A DNA stretch of 64,000 bases from JAJNBA01 sp035512775 (GTDB lineage Bacteria > Actinomycetota > UBA4738 > HRBIN12): the NCBI GenBank assembly GCA_035512775.1, contig DATKDI010000040.1:30115-94114 (forward strand), read 5' to 3'. The notes beneath the pieces were generated by a model, which saw only the letters and a list, made by a program, of their open reading frames with translations, was not told where the DNA came from and ran no database searches. This document shows positions 15,062 through 22,532 of the stretch, one piece after another (position 1 is the stretch's first letter; each line of letters begins with the position of its first letter). The position numbers were made by a program, and so were the translations under genes.

Positions 15062-15661
15062 TCAGTCCTCCGTTTCGAGGGCGCTGCGCAGCTTGCGGAG
15101 CGCTGCGAACGTCCTGGTCTTCACCGTACCCAGCGGGATGCCGAGCTTCTCGGCGATCCGGACCTGTGTCATGCCTTCGAAATAGGCCATCTCAAGCACC
15201 TGACGTTGTTCTGCTGAGAGGTCTGCGAGCGAATCCCGGACCTCCTGGCGACGCCGTGCGACGAAATCCTCGTCGACGACGCGTTCCGAAGGGTCTTCGC
15301 CCACGGCGGGCTCGAGGTTCGCCGCTCGGTCCTGCCGGGCCCGCATCCGCTCCTCCCGCCGGATCGTGTCGACCGCGCGATGGTGGACGAGCGCCAGGAA
15401 GAAGCTCCTGAACGCCCCCCGGGCCGGGTCGAACGCCTCGGGGGCCCGCCAGAGGGCGAGGAAGGCATCGTGGACGACGTCTTGCGCCAACAGTTGCTGA
15501 CCGGTGAGACGGTAGGCGATGCCGTACGCCGTAGGGGAATACCGCCGATAGAGCTCGTCGAACGCCTCTCGGTCGCCCCTGGAGAGACGCCGATGAAGTT
15601 CGAGGTCCTCCGGGTCGCCGTCTCTCATCTCCTTGGCGCGCGACGGTACCATCGCCCTCAT
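15062..15661 (-). CDS. ECF-family RNA polymerase sigma factor
   Basis: 199-aa group 4 (ECF) sigma-70 factor with region 2 (REAFDELYRRYSPTAYGIAY...AQDVVHDAFLALWR) and region 4 (LSAEQRQVLEMAYFEGMTQ, then IAEKLGIPLGTVKTRT), separated by an acidic linker. Cotranscribed with its anti-sigma. The ATG at 15661 has GGAG 9 nt upstream; internal ATGs at 15652 and 15628 are possible, the last having AAGGAG directly abutting it and so unlikely. Its start overlaps that of the divergent glutaredoxin-like gene by two bases, leaving promoters inside the coding starts or indicating a later start for one of them. Confidence 0.9.
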   Translation of the reverse strand: MRAMVPSRAKEMRDGDPEDLELHRRLSRGDREAFDELYRRYSPTAYGIAYRLTGQQLLAQDVVHDAFLALWRAPEAFDPARGAFRSFFLALVHHRAVDTIRREERMRARQDRAANLEPAVGEDPSERVVDEDFVARRRQEVRDSLADLSAEQRQVLEMAYFEGMTQVRIAEKLGIPLGTVKTRTFAALRKLRSALETED

Positions 15662-15908
15662 GCAACGGCGCTCCGTGCACCGGGTCGTCCTCTACTCACG
15701 CGCGGGATGTCATCTCTGCGACGTGGCCCGCGAAACGATCCTTACCCAGCGCGAGCGCCTCGGGTTCGAGTTCGAGGAGGTCGACGTCGAGGCCGACGAG
15801 GAGCTCGAGCTGGAGTACGGGATCCGGATCCCCGTGGTCGAGGTCGACGGGGAGGAGGCGTTCGAGATCACCGTCGACGCAGCGCGGCTCGCCCGCCTCG
15901 TGGGGTGA
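15660..15908 (+). CDS. Glutaredoxin-like (DUF836) thiol protein
   Basis: 82-aa thioredoxin-fold protein with an N-terminal active site CHLC (YSRAGCHLCDVARE, about residues 13-25) and a cis-Pro motif IRIPVVEVDG, typical of the DUF836/glutaredoxin-like family. It probably performs cytosolic thiol-disulfide exchange. This gene is frequently found just before rex in actinobacteria, as here. The start is taken as ATG 15660; TTG at 15633 would add nine residues. A TACCAT hexamer lies 7 nt upstream of the ATG. Confidence 0.85.
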   Translation: MQRRSVHRVVLYSRAGCHLCDVARETILTQRERLGFEFEEVDVEADEELELEYGIRIPVVEVDGEEAFEITVDAARLARLVG

Positions 15909-15936
15909 AAGCGACCGGCTGACCCGGGCTCGTGCA

Positions 15937-15968
15937 CTTGTGAACGCATCTCGGATTTCGGCTAGGCT
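15937..15968 (+). promoter_or_regulatory. rex promoter region with a Rex half-operator
   Basis: CTTGTGAA at 15937-15944 is a perfect Rex half-site and also supplies a -35-like TGTGAA; TAGGCT at 15963-15968 is the -10-like hexamer, 18 bp away. The opposite half-site is poorly conserved, so autoregulation is plausible but weak compared with the three full operators in this window. Confidence 0.45.
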
Positions 15969-15976
15969 CTTTTCTC

Positions 15977-16021
15977 ATGAGCACAAGGTCTCGTACGAGC
16001 ACAAGGGCGCATCACCCGTGA
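15977..16021 (+). CDS. Possible leader peptide ORF coupled to rex
   Basis: ATG at 15977, two bases after the predicted transcription start, opens a 14-codon ORF (MSTRSRTSTRAHHP) whose TGA overlaps the GTG start of rex (GTGA). It is built on a direct repeat of GAGCACAAG (15979 and 15998). This arrangement would couple leader and rex translation. Evidence is positional only; it may be chance. Confidence 0.3.
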   Translation: MSTRSRTSTRAHHP

Positions 16022-16701
16022 GGGATCGGCCGATCCCTGAGGCCACGGTCGGACGGCTTCCGCGCTACCTGCAGGCGCTCGGCGGGATGGCGGCGGAGGG
16101 GATCGTGGTCGCCTCGTCGGAGGAGCTGGCCGTCGCCGCCGGGGTGACCTCGGCGAAAGTGCGGAAGGATCTCTCGCATCTCGGTTCCTACGGGACTCGA
16201 GGCGTGGGCTACGACGTCGCCTACCTGATCCACCAGATCCGGCGAGAGCTCGGGCTCACCCAGGACTGGGGCATCGCGATCGCGGGCATCGGGAACCTGG
16301 GGCACGCTCTCGCCAACTACAAGGGCTTCGGCGACCGAGGGTTTCGCGTGGCGGCCCTCGTCGACGTCGATCCGAGCAAGATCGGCGAACGGGTGGGAGA
16401 CCTCGAGGTCGTGCACGTCAACACGCTCCCGCGGCTGGTGAAGGAGCGAGGGATCGCGATCGGGGTCATCGCCACGCCCGCGGCAGCCGTCCAGGAGGTC
16501 GGCGATCGCATGGTCGCGGCAGGCATCAGGTCGATCCTGAACTTCGCGCCCGCCCCGCTCGTGGCGCCACCGGGGGTGTCGGTCCGTTCGGTCGACCTCG
16601 CGGTCGAGCTGCAGATCCTCGCGTACTACGAACAGCGCAAGGCGGCGCTGGCCGACGTCGGGCAGCGAGGCGCGGCGGTGGCGTTCGCTCCCACGAGGTG
16701 A
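16018..16701 (+). CDS. rex: Redox-sensing transcriptional repressor Rex
   Basis: 227-aa Rex: N-terminal winged helix (LPRYLQALGGMAAEGIVVAS, SSEELAVAAG, VRKDLSHLGSYGTRGVGYDV) and a Rossmann domain with GIGNLGHALANYKGF, VDVDPSKIG and IATPAAAVQEV; the C-terminal domain-swap helix LQILAYYEQRKAAL is present. Rex binds TTGTGAA-N4-TTCACAA when NADH/NAD+ is low and releases DNA on NADH binding. The GTG at 16018 is selected because Rex proteins begin just before PEATVGRLPRYL; an in-frame GTG at 15940 would place the promoter inside the gene. Three matching operators occur in this window. A short AGCCCG-A-CGGGCT hairpin follows the stop. Confidence 0.95.
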   Translation: MRDRPIPEATVGRLPRYLQALGGMAAEGIVVASSEELAVAAGVTSAKVRKDLSHLGSYGTRGVGYDVAYLIHQIRRELGLTQDWGIAIAGIGNLGHALANYKGFGDRGFRVAALVDVDPSKIGERVGDLEVVHVNTLPRLVKERGIAIGVIATPAAAVQEVGDRMVAAGIRSILNFAPAPLVAPPGVSVRSVDLAVELQILAYYEQRKAALADVGQRGAAVAFAPTR

Positions 16702-16711
16702 GCCCGACGGG

Positions 16712-16828
16712 CTACTTCGCGATCGTGATCCAGAGCACGAACAGGACTGCCAGGACCATCACCCCGAGGAGGATGAACTGGATGCTTCCCTGATCGAGGA
16801 GGGGCACCTCGTGTGCTTGCGCGAGCAT
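16712..16828 (-). CDS. 38-aa membrane peptide of the bc operon
   Basis: Small protein MLAQAHEVPLLDQGSIQF followed by one transmembrane helix (about residues 17-35, ILLGVMVLAVLFVLWI) and TIAK. A textbook AGGAGG sits 8 nt before the ATG, in the 26-bp gap after the preceding membrane protein gene, so translation is well supported. It is the last gene of the cytochrome bc operon and may be a small structural subunit of that complex or of a bc-oxidase supercomplex; this is inference, as I recognise no family. Confidence 0.7.
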   Translation of the reverse strand: MLAQAHEVPLLDQGSIQFILLGVMVLAVLFVLWITIAK

Positions 16829-16854
16829 CGTTCCGACCTCCTCTCGCATCGTCG

Positions 16855-17586
16855 TCATGCCGGTCCGTACCAGGGCGGGGCTGCCCCGCCGGTGAGGAAG
16901 TCCTTGCGCTTGCGCTCGGCGATGTCCAGCAGCGGCAGATGGACCGCGAACAGGATCACGGAGCCGGCGAGGAACATGTAGGAGTACTTGGGAACGCTTC
17001 CTTCGTCGTACTCGAGGGAGACCGTCCAGAGCGGTCCACCGTCCAGGAAGTGGGCTTCGGCGACGGCGAGCTCGTTGCCTTCGACGGTCGCGAAGCGGAC
17101 GTCGTCGACCGCGAAGTCGACGCCGGTGAGCGCTCTCGGGTCGGTGGCTTCGATCTCGAGCTCCGCGTTGGCCTCCTCGGCGAGGAAGTCGGTCACGATG
17201 CCGGTGAGCGATTGCACCTCGGCAGCGTTGCTCTGCCCGGGCTCCTTCCAGGGCTCTTCCGGGTAGCTCCCGAACGCCTCATGGCGGTCGCTCGTCTCCC
17301 CGGTCGATGCGAGGAGAGGCACCCAGCTGGGCTCCGCGCCGCGCGGACCGAGGTTCACGGGCGTGTCCGGACCCTGCGAGTAGAAACCGAACGCCCACAT
17401 CGCGGAGAGCAGGATCATCCATCCGGAGAAGGCGACCATCAGCACCAGGTAGCCCATCCAGCGCCCGAGGACGGCGGTCAGGATGAGGTACACGCTCCCG
17501 ACGAACAGGATGAAGCCCATGAGGGTGACGCCGGCGCCCTTGACGAGCGTGCCGCAGTCGACGTTGAAGCCGAGACAGCTCTCCAT
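16855..17586 (-). CDS. Membrane protein of the bc operon, unknown
   Basis: 243-aa membrane protein: two adjacent N-terminal helices (about residues 18-40 and 43-66), an extracytoplasmic loop of some 130 residues rich in acidic residues, and a C-terminal helix (about 205-223, YMFLAGSVILFAVHLPLL) followed by a basic tail RKRKDF. A Cys pair occurs near the N-terminus (MESCLGFNVDC). No domain recognised. The start codon follows the stop of the cytochrome c gene directly (TAG ATG), so it belongs to the bc operon and is a candidate accessory subunit. Confidence 0.75.
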   Translation of the reverse strand: MESCLGFNVDCGTLVKGAGVTLMGFILFVGSVYLILTAVLGRWMGYLVLMVAFSGWMILLSAMWAFGFYSQGPDTPVNLGPRGAEPSWVPLLASTGETSDRHEAFGSYPEEPWKEPGQSNAAEVQSLTGIVTDFLAEEANAELEIEATDPRALTGVDFAVDDVRFATVEGNELAVAEAHFLDGGPLWTVSLEYDEGSVPKYSYMFLAGSVILFAVHLPLLDIAERKRKDFLTGGAAPPWYGPA

Positions 17587-18288
17587 CTAGGGGTCCCTCG
17601 GGTTGGTGGTCGCGTTCTCGAGGGCCAGGACGGAGGCCTCCTCGTTCACGCAGACGTTCTCTTCGATCGGCACGTTCTCCGAGGAAAGATCGACGAGATA
17701 CACCACGATGTCGTTTATCTGCTGGTCGTCGAGGGCGCCCTCGAAGCGGATGCTCCAAGAGGGCATCGCGTTCCGACCTTCCGCGATGACCTGATAGATG
17801 TCGTCGATCGAGTAGATCGCCGCGTGGCCGGCAGACGGGCCGCCGCAGACGGTCGTGAGGTCGGGCGGGAATGAGTACGTGGTGCCCGCCTGGATGATGC
17901 CGCCGGTCAGGTCGGGGCCGTGGCAGCGGACACAGCCGACGCCCAGCTGGTTCTCCTCGGAGAACAGCAGGACCGATCGTTCGCCTCTATCGATGGCCAG
18001 TTCCTTCAGCTCGTGCTCTTGGTTCAGGTTGGTCGACGGCTCGAAGATCCAGGTCGCCGGGATCCAGAGGACGAAGAACGCCAGCATGACCACGCTCCAG
18101 CCCTGGAGCTTCTGGAGCAGGGGGGTCTCGAGGGCCGCGTCGGAAGGGCCCGGCCTGAGCGCGTCGGGGATGTCGGGACCGGTCTCGCGGGTCCGCTGCC
18201 GGAGCGCCAGCCCGGCGATCGCGGCGACCGTGATCAGGGCGCCCGCGATCGCGAGCCCGATCCCGGCCGTCGTCGACAGTGCGAGCAT
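17587..18288 (-). CDS. Membrane-anchored cytochrome c of the bc complex
   Basis: 233-aa protein with two N-terminal transmembrane helices (about residues 8-28 and 62-82) and one heme c domain outside the membrane: CVRCH at residues 119-123 and a likely axial Met in NAMPSW (about residue 175). It is positioned after the Rieske gene, so it is the cytochrome c1-equivalent accepting electrons from the Rieske cluster and passing them to the caa3 oxidase. It is a mono-heme protein, unlike the diheme QcrC of mycobacteria and streptomycetes. Confidence 0.88.
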   Translation of the reverse strand: MLALSTTAGIGLAIAGALITVAAIAGLALRQRTRETGPDIPDALRPGPSDAALETPLLQKLQGWSVVMLAFFVLWIPATWIFEPSTNLNQEHELKELAIDRGERSVLLFSEENQLGVGCVRCHGPDLTGGIIQAGTTYSFPPDLTTVCGGPSAGHAAIYSIDDIYQVIAEGRNAMPSWSIRFEGALDDQQINDIVVYLVDLSSENVPIEENVCVNEEASVLALENATTNPRDP

Positions 18289-18303
18289 CGCTCTCGTCCG
18301 CTC

Positions 18304-19035
18304 CTATCCCGGCGCCACGCAGAAGGCGCCTTGTGGCGGCTGGTCGATCGTGTCGGTGCCGCGCGACGGTCCCAAGACGACCTCTGAGGTGTCGACCATG
18401 ACCCGTCCGTCGACGACCTCCATGTGGAAGCGGTCCATGCCTCGGGGGGCGGGGCCGAGCGTGTACTCGCCCGCCTGGTTGTACTTCGAGCCGTGGCACG
18501 GGCACTCGAACCACTTCGATTGCCCGCAGAACGGGACCCGGCAGCCGAGGTGCACGCACTTCTGGTAGAGCGGCATGATCCCCTCGCCGGCCACGCCGTC
18601 CTTCACGTAGTCGATGTCGCCCTTCGCCGTCCCGTTGTAGGGAACGATGTAGAAGCGGCCCGACCCGACGTAGAACGGCTCGCCCGAGGCGACGGCCGCC
18701 TTGATCTCGTCCAACGGGCCGGCGTCGATCAGCGCCCCGAACCCACCCTTGAGGTTCGGCCAGAGGAACGCGATCGATGCCCCGCCGAACTGCGCGCCGA
18801 ACACCAGGAGCGACGTGATCAAGGACTTGCGGAAGAAGTCGCGACGTGACACCGCCGGCGCGCGGCCGGGTGGGGAGGGAAGGCCCGCGGCGCGCGCCCG
18901 GGTGGCGGCGACCGCGTCCTGTTGGCGCTTGTAGGACCGTAGGGAGATGACGAAGAACGCGATCGCGAAGATCGTGATCGCCAGGAGAGACGCGATCGCG
19001 GCGATGAGCCCGGCGGAAGCGGCGAGCGTCGTCAC
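18304..19035 (-). CDS. qcrA: Rieske iron-sulfur subunit of cytochrome bc complex
   Basis: 243-aa Rieske protein. The [2Fe-2S] ligands are C160/H162 (KCVHLGC) and C178/H181 (CPCHGS), with the C165-C180 disulfide pair. An extra N-terminal membrane helix (about 8-32) precedes a second anchor that begins with a Tat-like SRRDFF (residues 63-68), as in multi-span actinobacterial QcrA. The GTG start overlaps the stop of the cytochrome b C-half (GTGA), ruling out the longer reading frame. It transfers electrons from menaquinol at the Qp site to the neighbouring cytochrome c. Confidence 0.93.
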   Translation of the reverse strand: MTTLAASAGLIAAIASLLAITIFAIAFFVISLRSYKRQQDAVAATRARAAGLPSPPGRAPAVSRRDFFRKSLITSLLVFGAQFGGASIAFLWPNLKGGFGALIDAGPLDEIKAAVASGEPFYVGSGRFYIVPYNGTAKGDIDYVKDGVAGEGIMPLYQKCVHLGCRVPFCGQSKWFECPCHGSKYNQAGEYTLGPAPRGMDRFHMEVVDGRVMVDTSEVVLGPSRGTDTIDQPPQGAFCVAPG

Positions 19036-19874
19036 AGCTCGAAGAACACCCCCTGCGCCCACGGCCAGGTCCAGTTGAAGCCCGGTCCGCGGAAGAACGA
19101 GCCGATGATCGTGAGCACGGCGCCGAACATGAACATCATCGTGAACAGCATGATCGCGACCTTCCTGTCGCCTGGCCTGGTGCTCGGGTTCCGGTCGACG
19201 AAGGGCACGGCCGCGAGGCCCACGAGGATGAAGGTCGGGATCGAGACCCCGGCGACAAGCGGGTGGAAGTAGCGCAGCAGCTCCTGCAGGCCGAGGAAAT
19301 ACCACGGCGCCTTCGACGGGTTCGGCGTGAGGTTCGCGTTGGCCAGCTCGCGGAGCGGGGCGTTCACGAAAGTGGAGAACACCACGAGGCCCACGGACAG
19401 CACGAACATCGCGACGAACTCCTCGATGAGCAGGTGGGGCCACACGTTCACGCGGTCGCCCTGCTCGCGCTCGACCCGCTGGATCCCCTCGGGCGGCACG
19501 AGCGCGAGCAGACGGTGCTTGTCCGGAGCGCCCTTCTTGGGCGTCGGGATGTTCCCGGTGGGGAGCGGCGCGGTCCTCGTCGGGGCGCTCGCCGGAGCGG
19601 CAGCCACCATCGCGGCCTGGCCCTGTGCGGGGGCGGCCGCTGCAGCCGGAGCTGTGCCTGCTGCGGCGGCAGCAGGCGCCTGTGCCTCTCCGTTGCCGCC
19701 GGCCGCGGCCGCGGCAGGAGCGGCCTCCTCCTCGGGATGCGCGGTCTTGTAGGCGCGGACCGCCGCCGATCGCGCGCGGCCCTCGGCCACCCGCTTGTCG
19801 GTACCCGCCTCGAGCTGCTCCTTCAGGACGCGGTCGAAGACCTCCTGATCGAGCGGGGTGTCCTCGCGTGCCAT
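19032..19874 (-). CDS. Cytochrome b C-terminal half (subunit IV-like)
   Basis: 280-aa protein. Residues about 120-280 are the cytochrome b C-domain with three predicted helices: LIEEFVAMFVLSVGLVVFS, a NPSKAPWYFLGLQELLRYFHP segment typical of subunit IV (PEWY-like region here APWY), and two later helices. The first 115 residues are an unusual extension: an acidic helical head, then an Ala/Pro/Gly-rich linker (roughly residues 52-100). AGGAGG lies 6 nt before the ATG. Together with the N-half gene it forms a split, b6f-like cytochrome b. Confidence 0.9.
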   Translation of the reverse strand: MAREDTPLDQEVFDRVLKEQLEAGTDKRVAEGRARSAAVRAYKTAHPEEEAAPAAAAAGGNGEAQAPAAAAAGTAPAAAAAPAQGQAAMVAAAPASAPTRTAPLPTGNIPTPKKGAPDKHRLLALVPPEGIQRVEREQGDRVNVWPHLLIEEFVAMFVLSVGLVVFSTFVNAPLRELANANLTPNPSKAPWYFLGLQELLRYFHPLVAGVSIPTFILVGLAAVPFVDRNPSTRPGDRKVAIMLFTMMFMFGAVLTIIGSFFRGPGFNWTWPWAQGVFFEL

Positions 19875-19884
19875 CACCGGCCTC

Positions 19885-20655
19885 CTAGAGCGGTCCCGAG
19901 ATCCCGCCGTCCTTGCGGATCCGCCAGAAGTGGACCGCGAGGAACAGCACCAACACGAAGGGAAGCGCCAGCACGTGAAGCACGTACCAGCGAAGGAGGG
20001 TGTCGGGGCCGACGACGACCCCTCCCAGCAGGAGGAACTGCGCCTGCTTCGCGATCAGCGGTGAGTATCCGGCGATGCCCTCGGCGATCGCCACGGCCCA
20101 GCGCGAGAGCTGGTCCCACGGCAGCAGGTACCCGGTGAACGACAGGCCCAGCGTGAGGAAGAGCAGGATCACGCCGACGACCCAGTTGAACTCGCGCGGC
20201 GGCTTGTAGGCCCCCGTGTAGAAGACCCGCGCCATGTGCAGCGTGACCGTGATCACCATCAGGTGCGCTCCCCACCGGTGAAGGTTCCGGATGAAGTCGC
20301 CGAAGAACACCAGGGTCCGGATGTTCTGCATGTCGGTGTACGCCTGGGCGCCGCCGATGTCGGCCATCGGGCGGTAGAAGAACATCAGGAAGATGCCGGT
20401 GATCGTGAGCAGGATGAACAGGAAGAACGAGAGCCCGCCGAGGCAGAACGTGTAGGTCAGCTTCAGCCCGTGCCGCTTCACCTTCACGGGGTGGAGGTGG
20501 TACAGCACGTTGTTCATGGTCGCGAGCGCGCGATCGCGCGACGTGTCCTTGTAGCCCTTCCGGAAGATCGAGCCGGGCCGGAAGATCGACTTCCAGACCT
20601 CCGATTCCCGGAGACGGTCGCCGACCTCGCTCGGCGACGGGGGCTTCAACTTCAA
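19885..20655 (-). CDS. Cytochrome b N-terminal half (b6-like)
   Basis: 256-aa cytochrome b6-type subunit with four transmembrane helices carrying the bis-His ligands of two b hemes: NLHRWGAHLMV in helix B and the pair in helix D (LRWYVLHVLALPF...AVHFWRIRKDG), plus the conserved LPWDQLSRWAV Qp-loop region. A TTG start at 20655 is chosen (MKLKPPSPSEVG), with GGGGGAG just upstream; the longer frame runs into the ferredoxin gene. The split b6/subunit IV layout is common in Firmicutes and deep actinobacteria rather than mitochondria-like bc1. Confidence 0.92.
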   Translation of the reverse strand: MKLKPPSPSEVGDRLRESEVWKSIFRPGSIFRKGYKDTSRDRALATMNNVLYHLHPVKVKRHGLKLTYTFCLGGLSFFLFILLTITGIFLMFFYRPMADIGGAQAYTDMQNIRTLVFFGDFIRNLHRWGAHLMVITVTLHMARVFYTGAYKPPREFNWVVGVILLFLTLGLSFTGYLLPWDQLSRWAVAIAEGIAGYSPLIAKQAQFLLLGGVVVGPDTLLRWYVLHVLALPFVLVLFLAVHFWRIRKDGGISGPL

Positions 20656-20683
20656 CGTGCTCCCCCTCTCGCGGTCGGCACGA

Positions 20684-21079
20684 TCACTCGTCCGCCGCCT
20701 GGGACGTCGGGACCTCGGCCATCGTCCGCTTGCCGCCGGAACCATCCGGCAGCCGCGCATAGTACAGCGTGTCCGTCGGGCACCGGTCCACGCAGACGGA
20801 GCACCGGGTGCAGGCGTTGTCGTCCAGGACGAAGATCGTGCTCGAGGTGAGGACCTCGGCCTCCGAGGCCGGCGTCTCGGCGTCTTCCACGATGCCGGGG
20901 GAGAGCATGAAGATGCAGTTCCACGGGCACACGTCCTCGCACGCCCGGCACAGGATGCAGTTGTCCGGATCGAGCATCAGGTGCTTCGGCGACTTCACGC
21001 CCTGCGCGAGCCACGCGGGGTCGACCGCCTCGAGGTTGTAGTCCTCGTGGATGTCGACTTCGGTCTTGGTGAAGGGCAT
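20684..21079 (-). CDS. Dicluster [4Fe-4S] ferredoxin of the bc operon
   Basis: 131-aa ferredoxin with two canonical [4Fe-4S] motifs: CILCRACEDVCP (about residues 42-53) and CTRCSVCVDRCP (about 88-99), separated by a 35-residue insert. There is no export signal, so it should sit on the cytoplasmic face. The start MPFTKTEV is the ATG at 21079; the longer frame overlaps the upstream gene. Its place between a membrane protein and cytochrome b indicates that it works with, or is a subunit of, the bc complex. A low-potential ferredoxin is not part of standard bc complexes. Confidence 0.9.
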   Translation of the reverse strand: MPFTKTEVDIHEDYNLEAVDPAWLAQGVKSPKHLMLDPDNCILCRACEDVCPWNCIFMLSPGIVEDAETPASEAEVLTSSTIFVLDDNACTRCSVCVDRCPTDTLYYARLPDGSGGKRTMAEVPTSQAADE

Positions 21080-21096
21080 CTTGTTTCCTCTGTCTC

Positions 21097-21537
21097 CTAC
21101 CGGTACCCACCGGTCGGGCGAACGTCGCCGGACTCGCCGCGGAGTTTGCGCCGCCAGTTCTGCAGGATGGATCCGAGGACGAGGACCGTGATCACGGGAC
21201 CGGTGGTCAGCCCCATCGCGATCGCGTCGCGAAGCATGAGCAGTCCCTCTGCCGAGAGCCACAGGAAGGACTCCGTCGAGAACGGGCTCCCACCGAAGTT
21301 GAACGGCTCCCGGAGGAAGGCTTCCAGGTCCGTGGGGCCCTGCCAGCCCAGCTTCCCCTCCGAGTAGTACATCCACCACGAGGGGAGCACCGCGGCCGAG
21401 ATCAGCAGGAAGAACAGCAGCGCCATCGAGAAGAGGACGGCGCTCGTCCAGGACCACTCGAAGTCCCTGAGGAACGCCTCGACATGGCGCTTGACGGTCT
21501 GGATGGGCGATCTGGCTGCGGTGTTGACCTGGCTCAT
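21097..21537 (-). CDS. Membrane protein, first gene of the bc operon
   Basis: 146-aa protein with two clear transmembrane helices (about residues 31-52 and 95-122) and a cytoplasmic basic C-terminus (NWRRKLRGESG). It may anchor the ferredoxin encoded 17 bp downstream to the membrane or to cytochrome b. No family recognised. It leads the operon whose promoter carries a Rex operator, about 100 bp upstream. Confidence 0.75.
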   Translation of the reverse strand: MSQVNTAARSPIQTVKRHVEAFLRDFEWSWTSAVLFSMALLFFLLISAAVLPSWWMYYSEGKLGWQGPTDLEAFLREPFNFGGSPFSTESFLWLSAEGLLMLRDAIAMGLTTGPVITVLVLGSILQNWRRKLRGESGDVRPTGGYR

Positions 21538-21615
21538 GCGCTCGCTTGCTCCATGGGCGGGCGAATCATAACCGGGCCTCGGGGGGCCTTGCCCTGCTCT
21601 TGGCTCCCGCTCCCA

Positions 21616-21671
21616 CTCGTGAAGGTTTTCACGAGCGGCCCCACACTATGTCGCTGCCGGAGCACAGACAA
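21616..21671 (-). promoter_or_regulatory. Promoter of the bc operon with full Rex operator
   Basis: Minus strand: TTGTCT (21671-21666), 17-bp spacer, TAGTGT (21648-21643), then 7 nt and the perfect palindrome CTCGTGAA-GGTT-TTCACGAG (21616-21635). The palindrome matches the Rex consensus TTGTGAA-N4-TTCACAA with symmetric changes and covers the expected start of transcription. It leaves a leader of about 100 nt before the gene at 21537. A TATGAT at 21570-21565 could be a second -10. The site also lies upstream of divergent ccdA. Confidence 0.75.
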
Positions 21672-21702
21672 CTCACGCCGGAGCGATGGGAGACTTGGCA
21701 CG

Positions 21703-22431
21703 ATGCTGGCCGGACTGGTCGATACGGGGCTCTCGTCGTGGTGGGCGCCTGCCCTCGCCTTCGCGGCCGGGGTGGTGTCGTTCGCCAGCCCGTGCGTCCT
21801 GCCGCTGGTGCCCGGCTACGTTTCGTTCGTCACCGGGAGCCGCGCCACCGAGGGCGAGGGCCGGCGCCCGCTCCTGCCGATCCTGCTGTTCATCCTCGGG
21901 TTCACGATCGTGTTCACGCTGCTCGGTGCGTTCGCGGGGACGTTCGTCCGGTTCTTCCGGGACCCGTGGTTCCAGCGGGCGGCCGGGCTGGTCGTGCTGG
22001 TGTTGGGCTTGTTGATGCTCGGGTACGCGTTCCGCCGCGGCTCGCCGCGGCTGTACGCGGAACGACGGCCGCTGCTCGAGCGGGTGCGCCCCGGCACGGC
22101 CGGGGCGCTCCCGCTCGGGATGGCGTTCGCCGCCGGGTGGACGCCGTGTATCGGGCCGGTGCTCGGGGGCATCCTGGCGATCGCGGCGAGCGGTGGCACG
22201 GTGAAAGGGGCCGCCCTGCTCGTCGTGTATTCGCTCGGCCTCGGATTGCCGTTCCTGTTGGTCGGCATCGGGGCCGACCGGTTGGTGCGGAGCCTCGGTT
22301 GGGTGCGACGGAACTACCGAGCGATCGCGGGGGTCTCGGGAGCACTGCTCGTGACGGTCGGCGTGCTGCTGATCACGGGCACATTCCAGAGGTTCATCGC
22401 GCCGCTCGCGCGCTACGCCCCGGGGCTGTAA
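21703..22431 (+). CDS. ccdA: Cytochrome c biogenesis thiol transporter CcdA
   Basis: 242-aa, six-helix DsbD/CcdA-type membrane protein that carries reducing equivalents from cytosolic thioredoxin across the membrane to keep apocytochrome c heme-binding cysteines reduced. The paired Cys are in FASPCVLPLVPGY (helix 1) and AGWTPCIGPVLGG (helix 4), and the helix 1-3/4-6 internal repeat is visible. Start at ATG 21703; the longer frame runs across the Rex operator. Works with the TlpA-like thioredoxin at 30.9 kb and ResB/CcsA downstream. Confidence 0.93.
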   Translation: MLAGLVDTGLSSWWAPALAFAAGVVSFASPCVLPLVPGYVSFVTGSRATEGEGRRPLLPILLFILGFTIVFTLLGAFAGTFVRFFRDPWFQRAAGLVVLVLGLLMLGYAFRRGSPRLYAERRPLLERVRPGTAGALPLGMAFAAGWTPCIGPVLGGILAIAASGGTVKGAALLVVYSLGLGLPFLLVGIGADRLVRSLGWVRRNYRAIAGVSGALLVTVGVLLITGTFQRFIAPLARYAPGL

Positions 22432-22494
22432 GCGTGCCAAGCCGTGGCGGCTGTGGGAACCGACCGGATCCCGGGCAGGGCGAGCGGCACGGGA

Positions 22495-22523
22495 TGGACG
22501 CGCGGAGAGGGCGCTCCTAGCAT
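22495..22523 (+). promoter_or_regulatory. Candidate promoter of resB
   Basis: TGGACG (22495-22500), 17-bp spacer, TAGCAT (22518-22523), and 9 nt to the resB ATG at 22533, predicting a very short or absent leader. Confidence 0.5.
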
Positions 22524-22532
22524 CGGGGCCCC

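Noticed and set aside
15940..16017. Longer Rex start at GTG 15940
   Set aside because: Would place the promoter-like elements inside the gene and add residues not seen in the Rex family.
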